A stretch of 64,000 bases of DNA. Source: Ruegeria arenilitoris (GTDB lineage Bacteria; Pseudomonadota; Alphaproteobacteria; Rhodobacterales; Rhodobacteraceae). The stretch lies in NCBI RefSeq assembly GCF_013032445.1, contig NZ_WQCA01000001.1, forward strand, positions 1 through 64,000, written 5' to 3'. Position 1 is the first letter of the stretch; every line of letters begins with the position of its first letter. Below are positions 57,075-64,000 of this stretch, piece after piece. Under the pieces are notes generated by a model. The model worked only from the letters and a program-made list of their open reading frames with translations. It was not told where the DNA came from and searched no databases. The position numbers were made by a program, and so were the translations under genes.

Positions 57075-57299
57075 ACTTCTTGTGGACAAGTTGGGGATAA
57101 GACCAGAAGAATCGGCGAAGTGCGCACGATATCTGGTGACTTTTCCTCCAATTCATACATAATAAGCTATACACATTCAGATATCCAACCCATCTGGAAA
57201 GTTATCCCAAGGTCTTACCCCAAGTTAGCCACAGGGATTTCCAGATGGATTGCAGTGATATTTCGCGTGTAGAACCTCGGAACGGGCAGCGGGAACAAA
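57075..57299 (+). promoter_or_regulatory. AT-rich dnaB leader with DnaA-box-like sites
   Basis: A 225-bp region much more AT-rich than the rest of the window. Five DnaA-box-like 9-mers occur (each one or two mismatches from TTATCCACA): TTGTCCACA (minus, 57081-57089), TTATCCCCA (minus, 57092-57100), CTATACACA (57167-57175), TTATCCCAA (57202-57210) and TTAGCCACA (57225-57233). Part of it is an inverted repeat: 57091-57104 pairs with 57211-57223 apart from a 2-nt gap. It could be a DnaA-controlled dnaB promoter or an initiation-related site. Identity not proven. Confidence 0.4.
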
Positions 57300-58790
57300 A
57301 TGAACGAGATTAGCAGCATCGAGCAGGCAGCAGCACAGATTCAGAATGCCGAAACCATGCCGCATTCTATTGAGGCCGAGCAGCAGCTTCTGGGTGCGAT
57401 CCTGACCAATAATGACCTGTATGACCGAGTGGCCTCGATCATCGGGTCCGAGCATTTCTATGACCCGGTCCATGCCCGCATCTACGAGGTCGCAGCCAAC
57501 CGCATAGCCAAGAATGCGCTGGCCTCTCCGGTGACGCTGAAATCCTTCATGGCCGAAGATGAGGGCCTGAAAGAACTGGGTGGCCCCGCTTATCTGGTCA
57601 AGCTGGCGGGTGCCTCGATCAGTGCCTTTGCGGTGCATGATTACGCGCAGATGATCTATGACCTCGCCATCCGGCGTGAACTGATCCGGCTGGGCCGGGA
57701 TATCTCCGACAAGGCAGCGCGGGTCGATGTCAGCAGCGAACCAAAAGAACAAATCGTCGAGGCCGAGCAACAGCTCTATCAGCTTTCCGAGCAGGGCCAG
57801 ACCGAACAGGGTTTCCAATCCTTCCTTAAGGCGGTCACAGAAGCCGTCAACGTCACCAACGAAGCGTACCAGCGCGGTGGTGGCATGGCAGGGATTTCCA
57901 CCGGTCTGGCCGACTTGGACAAACAATTGGGTGGTCTGCACCCTTCGGACCTAATCATCCTGGCCGGTCGTCCGTCGATGGGGAAAACCTCGTTGGCGAC
58001 CAACGTGGCGTTCAACGTGGCCAAGGCCTATAAGCGCGGCACAAAGCCGGACGGGTCCGAGGGCGCGATTGACGGCGGTGTCGTGGGTTTCTTCTCGCTC
58101 GAAATGAGCGCCGAGCAGTTGGCGGGCCGTGTTCTGGCCGAGGCCTCCGAGATTTCGTCGCACAAGATCCGTCAGGGTGACATGACCGAGGCCGAGTTCC
58201 GCCGCTTCGTGGACGCTGCCAAAGAACTAGAAGCCTGCCCCCTGTTCATCGACGACACCCCGGCCCTGCCGATCTCGCAACTCGCCGCCCGCGCGCGTCG
58301 GTTGAAGCGGACGCACGGGCTGGATCTGCTGGTGATCGACTATCTGCAGCTCTGCCGTGGCATGGCTGACAACCGCGTCAACGAAATCGCCGAAATTTCG
58401 ATGGGTATGAAGGCGATTGCCAAGGAATTGAACATCCCAGTGATCGCGCTGTCCCAGCTATCCCGTCAGGTCGAAAGCCGCGACGACAAGCGGCCGCAGC
58501 TGTCTGACCTGCGGGAATCGGGCTCGATCGAACAAGACGCCGACGTGGTGATGTTCGTGTTCCGAGAGGAATACTACAAGGAACGCGAAAAGCCCGGCGA
58601 TCACGAGCTGGACAAGATGGAAGAGTGGAAGCAGGCGATGGAGCGCCTGCACGCCAAAGCCGAAGTTATCGTTGGCAAGCAGCGCCACGGCCCCATCGGA
58701 ACGGTGGAACTGTCCTTTGAGGCGCAGTTCACCCGCTTTGGAAACCTGGTCAAACCTTGGCAGCAGGACGGCCAGATCGAGAGCTACTGA
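57300..58790 (+). CDS. dnaB: replicative DNA helicase DnaB
   Basis: Hexameric 5'-3' helicase of the replisome, 496 aa. The N-terminal helical domain (PHSIEAEQQLLGAILTNNDLYD) is followed by the linker and the RecA-like ATPase domain with Walker A AGRPSMGKTSL near residues 220-230, the Walker B DLLVIDYLQL, and the DNA-binding and C-terminal RQHGPIGTVEL-like segment. There is no intein. It is downstream of an AT-rich leader with DnaA-box-like sites. Confidence 0.97.
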   Translation: MNEISSIEQAAAQIQNAETMPHSIEAEQQLLGAILTNNDLYDRVASIIGSEHFYDPVHARIYEVAANRIAKNALASPVTLKSFMAEDEGLKELGGPAYLVKLAGASISAFAVHDYAQMIYDLAIRRELIRLGRDISDKAARVDVSSEPKEQIVEAEQQLYQLSEQGQTEQGFQSFLKAVTEAVNVTNEAYQRGGGMAGISTGLADLDKQLGGLHPSDLIILAGRPSMGKTSLATNVAFNVAKAYKRGTKPDGSEGAIDGGVVGFFSLEMSAEQLAGRVLAEASEISSHKIRQGDMTEAEFRRFVDAAKELEACPLFIDDTPALPISQLAARARRLKRTHGLDLLVIDYLQLCRGMADNRVNEIAEISMGMKAIAKELNIPVIALSQLSRQVESRDDKRPQLSDLRESGSIEQDADVVMFVFREEYYKEREKPGDHELDKMEEWKQAMERLHAKAEVIVGKQRHGPIGTVELSFEAQFTRFGNLVKPWQQDGQIESY

Positions 58791-58791
58791 T

Positions 58792-59331
58792 CTACCACAA
58801 CTCAGGCCTGTTGAATGCGCTGACACAGCGCGACGGGCCCTCAATTGGTTTCTGATCGCCACTCAAAGTTTGCCCGATCCATCCCTGCGGCATACTCAGC
58901 GGCATGGGTGGTTGGGCAACCTCTTCGGTGATCGTTTGGAACCCGGTTTTGCCGTAATAGGCAGGATCACCGTAGCTCACGACAAAATCCACCCCGTGCA
59001 GACGCAATTGCTCCAGCCCGAAACCGATCAGCTTCTGACCGATGCCCGATTTCTGCCGGTCGGTCCTCACCGCCACCGGAGACATCAGGAACACCTGACG
59101 CGGGTCCTGATCGTAGTGAAGCCGTGAAAACAGAATGCACCCGACCAACACGTCGCGGTCCATGGCCAATACGCCCAGCAGATCATCATCGGGGGTCGTG
59201 TTCAAAAGGTCAGCCGCCAACGCGCTGACCGCGCGCCCCTCGTCCTCGCTCTCGGACGCGGTAAAGACCTCTCGGAACAGCTCTGGCAACTCGACGGCTC
59301 GGGCTTTGAAATCGGCGTTCAGGTTCAGCAT
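58792..59331 (-). CDS. GNAT-family N-acetyltransferase
   Basis: Acetyl-CoA-dependent acyltransferase of 179 aa. The acetyl-CoA loop appears as VRTDRQKSGIGQKLIGFGL. VSYGDPAYYGKTGF is typical of the YhbS-like subgroup. The substrate is unknown. It converges on dnaB with one base between stop codons. Confidence 0.85.
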   Translation of the reverse strand: MLNLNADFKARAVELPELFREVFTASESEDEGRAVSALAADLLNTTPDDDLLGVLAMDRDVLVGCILFSRLHYDQDPRQVFLMSPVAVRTDRQKSGIGQKLIGFGLEQLRLHGVDFVVSYGDPAYYGKTGFQTITEEVAQPPMPLSMPQGWIGQTLSGDQKPIEGPSRCVSAFNRPELW

Positions 59332-59400
59332 GTTCGGCCTCGCTCCTGCTGGATCAACGATCCCGTTTCAACAGACGTAGTTGATCACACAGAGGACACA

Positions 59401-59517
59401 ATGGCGAGACACAGGGCCACCTGGCAAAGGCCTTTTTCTGCCAAGGCTTTGCGACACCGGCTAAAAGCTGCGCGGTATCGCAACGATAAGCACAAGAATT
59501 GCCGTATTCCCCCTTGA
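59401..59517 (+). CDS. possible 38-aa basic peptide
   Basis: An ATG with GAGGA 7 nt upstream opens a 38-codon frame between the GNAT and alr genes. The product is rich in Arg, Lys and His ([13 protein letters not shown]..., ending RIPP) and very basic. No family is recognised. Short open frames with a chance ribosome binding site are common, so this is a weak call. Confidence 0.22.
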   Translation: MARHRATWQRPFSAKALRHRLKAARYRNDKHKNCRIPP

Positions 59518-59536
59518 CCTGCCGCAATCCAATGTC

Positions 59537-60583
59537 ATGAACAGCACCATGAGTACCGCACGTTTGACGATCAATCTTCAGGCGCTGGCCAGCAACTGGC
59601 GGGCGCTCAACGCAAAAACGGATGTCGAGACCGGCGCCGTGGTGAAAGCTGATGCCTACGGCCTGGGTTCCGAGCCGGTATCCGCAACCCTGGCCGAGGA
59701 AGGCGTTCGTAAGTTTTTCGTCGCCGTTGCCGAAGAAGGCGTCGCTGTGCGAAAGGCCATTGGTCCCGGCCCGATGATCGGCGTGTTCTCAGGCCATATG
59801 GAAGGTGACACCAATCTGCTGCGCGATCATGACCTGACGCCGCTGATCAATTCACCTGAACAGTTCCTACGCCACCAGCAGGCATTGCCGGACCACCCCT
59901 TTGGCATTCAACTGGACAGCGGCATGAACCGTCTGGGTCTGGAACCCTCCGACTGGGCCGAACTGCGCCCCAAGGCCGAGCCGCTGAACCCGGTTGTTGT
60001 CATGTCGCACCTGGCCTGCTCGGACGAACCCAAACACCCGATGAACCGCCAACAACTGAAGACCTTCCGCGAGATGACAGACGGCGTCAGCGCACCTCGG
60101 TCGCTGGCGGCCACCGGAGGCACATTGCTGGGTCCCGAATTCCACTTCGACTTCTGCCGTCCCGGCGTTGGCCTTTACGGCGGTATGCCCTTTGCCGACG
60201 CCAAACCCGTGGTGACGGTCGACCTGCCCGTCGTTCAGGTACGCGCGGTCGAGGTCGGAGAATCCGTTGGCTACGGCAACAGCTGGGTCGCGAGGCGCCC
60301 GTCACGTATCGCCACCGTGGCCGCAGGTTATGCTGACGGCCTGCACCGCGCTATCGGCGGTGGCATCGATACTTTTGCTGGTGGCAAGCCCTGCCCCGTT
60401 GTTGGCCGCATCTCAATGGACCTAATCACCGTCGACGTCACCGACTTGCCCGAAGACCCCGAACGCCTACGCATCCTGAACGGCCACCAGACCGTCGATG
60501 ATCTGGCCGAGGCTGCGGGCACCATCGGCTACGAAATCCTCACCTCGCTTGGCGCGCGCTATTCCCGGGGCTACGTGGAATGA
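59537..60583 (+). CDS. alr: alanine racemase
   Basis: PLP enzyme of 348 aa making D-alanine for peptidoglycan. The PLP lysine is in [10 protein letters not shown] near residue 38. Other features are SGMNRLGL mid-protein and the C-terminal Tyr-containing region VGYGNSW and [12 protein letters not shown]. The ATG at 59549 is an alternative start four residues on. It overlaps mlaE by 4 nt, an alr-mlaE-mlaF order seen in this group. Confidence 0.95.
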   Translation: MNSTMSTARLTINLQALASNWRALNAKTDVETGAVVKADAYGLGSEPVSATLAEEGVRKFFVAVAEEGVAVRKAIGPGPMIGVFSGHMEGDTNLLRDHDLTPLINSPEQFLRHQQALPDHPFGIQLDSGMNRLGLEPSDWAELRPKAEPLNPVVVMSHLACSDEPKHPMNRQQLKTFREMTDGVSAPRSLAATGGTLLGPEFHFDFCRPGVGLYGGMPFADAKPVVTVDLPVVQVRAVEVGESVGYGNSWVARRPSRIATVAAGYADGLHRAIGGGIDTFAGGKPCPVVGRISMDLITVDVTDLPEDPERLRILNGHQTVDDLAEAAGTIGYEILTSLGARYSRGYVE

Positions 60584-61362
60584 ATCCTCTCAACCTGCTG
60601 GGCGGTCTGGGCCGGGCGGTCCTGGCGCTGTTCGCCACATTCGGCAAAGTTGCGCTGTTTTCGGTGGATGCGATCTCGCACATCTTTCGCCCGCCCTACT
60701 ACCCGCGTGAATTTCTGGTCGCGCTGATGAATATCGGCTGGCTGTCACTGCCAGTCGTTGGCATGACCGCCATCTTCACCGGCGGCGCACTGGCTCTGCA
60801 GATCTATGCCGGTGGCGCCCGTTTCAATGCCGAGGCCGTGGTACCGCAGATCGTTGCCATCGGTATGGTGCGCGAACTAGGCCCCGTGCTGGTCGGCCTG
60901 ATGATTGCCGCGCGCGTGACCTCATCCATCGCCGCTGAGATCGCCACCATGAAAGTGACCGAGCAGATCGACGCGCTGGTCACCCTGTCGACGCATCCGA
61001 TGAAATACCTGACCGCCCCGCGCGTTCTGGCCGCGCTGATCACCGTTCCCCTGCTGGTGGGTATCGGCGACATCATCGGCATCGCAGGTGGCTATGTGGT
61101 TGCGACCCAGAATCTGGGCTTTAACCCGGCAAACTACCTTTCAAACACAGTTAACTTCCTTGAAATGCGCGACATCGTATCGTCGCTCGTCAAAGGGGCT
61201 GCTTTCGGCCTGATCGCAGCGATCATGGGCTGTTACTACGGCATGGATTCCGGCCGAGGCGCGCAGGGCGTGGGTCGGGCCACTAAATCCTCGGTTGAAT
61301 CCGCCGCGATCATGATTCTGGCCGCCAACTTCATTCTGACAGGGGTGTTCTTCTCGCTATGA
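60580..61362 (+). CDS. mlaE: MlaE-type ABC transporter permease
   Basis: Inner-membrane permease of 260 aa with five or six helices, MlaE family. It moves phospholipids between the outer and inner membrane together with MlaF and an MCE-domain MlaD. Signatures include GTGALALQ-like [15 protein letters not shown] near residue 65 and the conserved [23 protein letters not shown] cytoplasmic helix. It is translationally coupled to alr (ATGA) and to mlaF (ATGA). No mlaD or mlaB is adjacent. Confidence 0.9.
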   Translation: MNPLNLLGGLGRAVLALFATFGKVALFSVDAISHIFRPPYYPREFLVALMNIGWLSLPVVGMTAIFTGGALALQIYAGGARFNAEAVVPQIVAIGMVRELGPVLVGLMIAARVTSSIAAEIATMKVTEQIDALVTLSTHPMKYLTAPRVLAALITVPLLVGIGDIIGIAGGYVVATQNLGFNPANYLSNTVNFLEMRDIVSSLVKGAAFGLIAAIMGCYYGMDSGRGAQGVGRATKSSVESAAIMILAANFILTGVFFSL

Positions 61363-62105
61363 TCCGGATGGAGAACGTATATAAGGCCTTTGGTGACAAC
61401 CACGTGTTGCAAGGCATGAGCCTTGAGATCCCCAAGGGTACCTCGATGGTCATCATCGGCGGTTCGGGTACGGGCAAATCCGTGGCGCTGAAATGTATTC
61501 TGGGTCTGATCAAACCCGACAGTGGCATGATCTACGTTGATGGCAAAGACGCCACCAAGGGTGATCGCGATAGGTTTCTGGCGCGGTTCGGGATGCTGTT
61601 TCAAGGTGCAGCGCTGTTTGACTCCCTGCCCGTCTGGCAGAACGTCAGCTTCCGCCTGCTGCGTGGCCCGCTGAAACGCCCGCCTGAATACGCCCGAGAG
61701 ATCGCCATCGAGAAACTGCGCCGCGTGGGCCTGAAATCCGACGTGGCCGATCGGTTCCCTTCAGAACTGTCCGGTGGCATGCAGAAACGCGTCGGCCTCG
61801 CCCGCGCTATCGCCGCCGAGCCCGAGATCATATTCTTCGACGAGCCCACTACGGGGCTGGACCCAATCATGTCCGGCGTCATCAACGACCTGATCCGCGA
61901 GATCGTGACCGAAATGGGCGCCACCGCGATGACCATCACCCACGACATGAGCTCGGTCCGCGCGATTGCCGACAACGTGGCGATGCTGCACGGAGGCGTC
62001 ATCCAATGGACCGGCCCGGTCGGCCAGATGGACGCCTCGGGTGATCCGTATGTTGAGCAGTTTATCAGCGGAAGTGCAGAGGGGCCGATTGAGGCGGTGC
62101 GTTAA
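61359..62105 (+). CDS. mlaF: MlaF-type ABC transporter ATP-binding protein
   Basis: ATPase partner of MlaE, 248 aa. Walker A is GGSGTGKSV, the signature motif is LSGGMQKR, and Walker B is IIFFDEPTTGLDP, with the switch His in TITHDM. It overlaps mlaE by 4 nt. The next gene on the opposite strand is a broken thioesterase, so the expected mlaD is not here and may be elsewhere. Confidence 0.93.
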   Translation: MIRMENVYKAFGDNHVLQGMSLEIPKGTSMVIIGGSGTGKSVALKCILGLIKPDSGMIYVDGKDATKGDRDRFLARFGMLFQGAALFDSLPVWQNVSFRLLRGPLKRPPEYAREIAIEKLRRVGLKSDVADRFPSELSGGMQKRVGLARAIAAEPEIIFFDEPTTGLDPIMSGVINDLIREIVTEMGATAMTITHDMSSVRAIADNVAMLHGGVIQWTGPVGQMDASGDPYVEQFISGSAEGPIEAVR

Positions 62106-62107
62106 GT

Positions 62108-62529
62108 TCACGCCCCAACCATCCAAAGCTTCGCCTTTTCCAAGACTTGATCAGGTAATTCCTCAGCGCGGCGTGACACTAGGTTCAACAAAACACACTT
62201 AAATACCGTGATGAAAGCCGTTTCACCATCGGCAACTTTTCTAAGCGTGTGGCGGAATGTCACTGATTTAGTGCCAATCTCAAGAATTTCAGTCTCCATT
62301 TGGATTGCTTCGCCGGCGCCGAGTTCTGATTGGAAGTTGCTTGTTGCATGCACAACAGCGAACGATAGTTTCTACCGCTGCGCATATCATCTGCGGTAAG
62401 TCCCATTTCTGCTTGCAAAGCGAACACCGCATCCGAACTAGCCGCAAAGTACTTTGATACGTTCATATGACCCAAAAAATCGCAATCAGAGGGATCGACG
62501 ACTGATTTAAAAGCTAAATAAGCTGCCAT
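62108..62529 (-). pseudogene. 4HBT-type thioesterase, broken by one frameshift
   Basis: Two frames together read as one hotdog-fold acyl-CoA thioesterase of about 140 aa. The first frame starts at 62529 behind AAGGAG, contains DPSDCDFLGHMNVSKYF with the catalytic Asp of the 4HBT family, and loses sense after NYRSL near 62355. The second frame picks up with VVHATSNFQSELGAGEAI and ends with VLEKAKLW. One missing base close to 62350-62365 would restore it. There is no homopolymer at the junction, so a real mutation is more likely than a typical sequencing error. The sequence is also AT-richer than neighbours. Confidence 0.75.
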
Positions 62530-62634
62530 AGAGTGAATCTCCTTGTCGAATACTGTGACATGTCTTTTTTTGTTTAAGTTAACACATACTTGTTCCTAAC
62601 GACCCTTACGAACCGGTTCGACCAATAGACGTAT

Positions 62635-63087
62635 ATGACCCTCCGCCTCGCCACTCTTTCCCTCCTAATCCTCTACCCCATCGCTTGGTTCGCACCGCTA
62701 ATGCGCGCAGGGCTTCTCCCAATCTTCGGCCTGTCGGAAATCAGCGTTATCACCGGCCTGCAATCCCTGTGGAAGTCGGACGTCTTTCTGGCACTCATCG
62801 TCACCGTCTTCGCCCTCTTTGCGCCCTACATCAAAACCATTGGCACCGCCCTGATCCAATGGGACCTGCTGGATGCCCGCGTCCAACCTGCGCTGAACAT
62901 TCTCGGCAAGCTGGCCATGGCCGACATCTTCCTGATCGCGCTTTACATCACTTTGGCCAAGGGCATCTCCTACGCGACCATTGAGACCGCATGGGGTCTT
63001 TACCTGTTCACGGCCTGCATTCTGGCGTCGATCGCACTGGGCCACATTACCGAAATGACACGCAGTTCACGAAATTCTCAGAGCTAA
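62635..63087 (+). CDS. PqiA-like paraquat-inducible membrane protein
   Basis: Integral membrane protein of 150 aa with about four helices. The layout (PIFGLSEISVITGLQSLWKSDVFLAL, later LGKLAMADIFLIALYI) resembles one PqiA half-domain. PqiA proteins work with MCE-domain PqiB in envelope lipid handling. No MCE gene is next to it. No good ribosome binding site is seen. Function by family only. Confidence 0.65.
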   Translation: MTLRLATLSLLILYPIAWFAPLMRAGLLPIFGLSEISVITGLQSLWKSDVFLALIVTVFALFAPYIKTIGTALIQWDLLDARVQPALNILGKLAMADIFLIALYITLAKGISYATIETAWGLYLFTACILASIALGHITEMTRSSRNSQS

Positions 63088-63235
63088 TTGATTGAAAACG
63101 TTTATCTGAGTATCATCTTATTATTTAGAGCAGTGAAAATTTGTAGTTTACGGGCCCGCAGCGGATCATTCTGCGTGTTTTAGGTGTCTCCGCTTGGGCT
63201 TGGTGTTAACCGGTTCCAGAAGGAGTTCGTCGATC

Positions 63236-64000
63236 ATGACTGCCCTCCATAACATAACATTGCAATTTCAGAGTGCCTTTTTAAGACTGACTTTTTTACT
63301 GATATGCGTAGCAGCATTGGTTTCCGTTTCAGCCACACTTCTCTCGGCCTTTGGTATATTGCCCTGGCTATCGATGCAGGCCGGTTTCGGCGACGGCCAA
63401 GTCACCGACGCCGGGATGTTCATTCAGATCGGCTTGACTGCGCTGATTCTCATGCTGGCATTTTACCTGCCTGCCAATGCGCGGATGATGGCGCTGGAAA
63501 ACAATCATCGTAAGTTCGCGCTGAACATGCACGACATTTCGTCCGCCTATCAGATGGCCCATGCCGCAGACCGCGAAGGTTTGTTCATGATGTCGTCCGA
63601 ATTCGACGCGGTCAAAGAGCGCATGGGTTTTCTCCGCCAGCACCCCGACCTGCAATCGCTTGAACCTGAGATTCTGGAATTGGCCGCGCAGATGAGCCAG
63701 ATCAGCCAGGATCTGGCTGAAACCTACGGCGACGCGCGGGTCAGCCGCGCCCGGACTTTCCTGCAACAGCGTCAGGAGGAGATTGAGTTGTTCCAGAAGC
63801 GGTTGCAAGAAGCGCAGGTAATCCAGAGCGAATTGCGCCAATGGACACGGGATGTCGAGTTAGAGGAATCCATCGCCAAATCCCAACTGTCCCGTTTGCG
63901 TGATGAACTGTTCGAACTGCTGCCCGAATTGTCGGCTCAATTGCAGACCCCTCCAAAAGACAACACGTCCAAGGCCTCCAGCGTTATTGCCATGTCACGC
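63236..64000 (+). CDS. coiled-coil membrane protein, truncated at the window edge
   Basis: Open frame of at least 255 codons that has no stop before the right edge. AGGAG lies 10 nt before the ATG. Two hydrophobic helices near residues 16-46 and 63-82 are followed by a long charged helical region with heptad-like runs (RQRQEEIELFQKRLQEAQ). Relatives in roseobacters have been called DNA repair proteins, but I see no DNA-repair motif. Function unknown. Confidence 0.75.
   Translation, partial: MTALHNITLQFQSAFLRLTFLLICVAALVSVSATLLSAFGILPWLSMQAGFGDGQVTDAGMFIQIGLTALILMLAFYLPANARMMALENNHRKFALNMHDISSAYQMAHAADREGLFMMSSEFDAVKERMGFLRQHPDLQSLEPEILELAAQMSQISQDLAETYGDARVSRARTFLQQRQEEIELFQKRLQEAQVIQSELRQWTRDVELEESIAKSQLSRLRDELFELLPELSAQLQTPPKDNTSKASSVIAMSR

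Overview
The window is a gene-dense stretch of ordinary chromosomal DNA from an alphaproteobacterium, most likely of the Roseobacter group (Rhodobacteraceae sensu lato). The evidence is the nifR3(dusB)-ntrB-ntrC-ntrY-ntrX cluster followed by trkA-trkH-hfq-hflX, a fused IspDF, an NtrC that lacks the sigma-54 contact loop (known from Rhodobacter), the metal-site type of HemB, a DmdB-like acyl-CoA ligase, a Hint-domain protein and several small families typical of this group. No insertion sequence, prophage, CRISPR array or rRNA gene was seen. The only tRNA is the 3' part of a tRNA-Asn cut by the left edge. The last gene is cut by the right edge.

Layout. 1-7.8 kb: tRNA-Asn end, DmdB-like acyl-CoA ligase, the zwf-pgl-pgi operon (entry to the Entner-Doudoroff/pentose phosphate routes), an uncharacterised radical SAM protein, a SYLF protein and usg. 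8-12 kb: gyrA with a two-way terminator, then a NIDO-Hint protein of atypical, AT-richer composition. 12-20.8 kb: carboxypeptidase M32 and ctaA, a TrmJ-type methyltransferase, a ThiE-like protein, psuK-psuG (pseudouridine breakdown), a DUF502 membrane protein, a patatin and 3-hydroxybutyrate dehydrogenase. 20.9-23.4 kb: a YejA-type solute-binding protein flanked by two intergenic regions, each holding a promoter-hairpin-terminator array that looks like a small RNA gene. 23.4-31.2 kb: CsbD-like small protein, XRE/cupin regulator divergent from an acyl-CoA synthetase plus FrnE-like oxidoreductase, an MFS exporter, a TPR protein coupled to an SH3-like secreted protein, and a DUF3616-like protein. 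31-41.8 kb: mfd, a small membrane protein, hemB, a Tat/lipoprotein SYLF protein, a penicillin-acylase-family Ntn hydrolase, a SnoaL-like protein, hflX and hfq.

41.9-52.7 kb holds K+ uptake (trkA-trkH) and the complete Ntr nitrogen regulation set. 52.8-56.3 kb holds ispDF-pgpA-cinA and amtB, the ammonium channel that the Ntr system usually serves; a perfect CtrA-type TTAA-N7-TTAA site lies upstream of amtB. 56.4-64 kb holds pyrE, dnaB (behind an AT-rich leader with several DnaA-box-like sites), a GNAT protein, an alr-mlaE-mlaF operon, a thioesterase gene broken by a frameshift, a PqiA-like protein and a truncated coiled-coil membrane protein.

No obviously new multi-gene system is visible. The best leads are the two candidate small RNAs, the dnaB leader, the CtrA-like site at amtB, the NIDO-Hint protein and the uncharacterised radical SAM enzyme.
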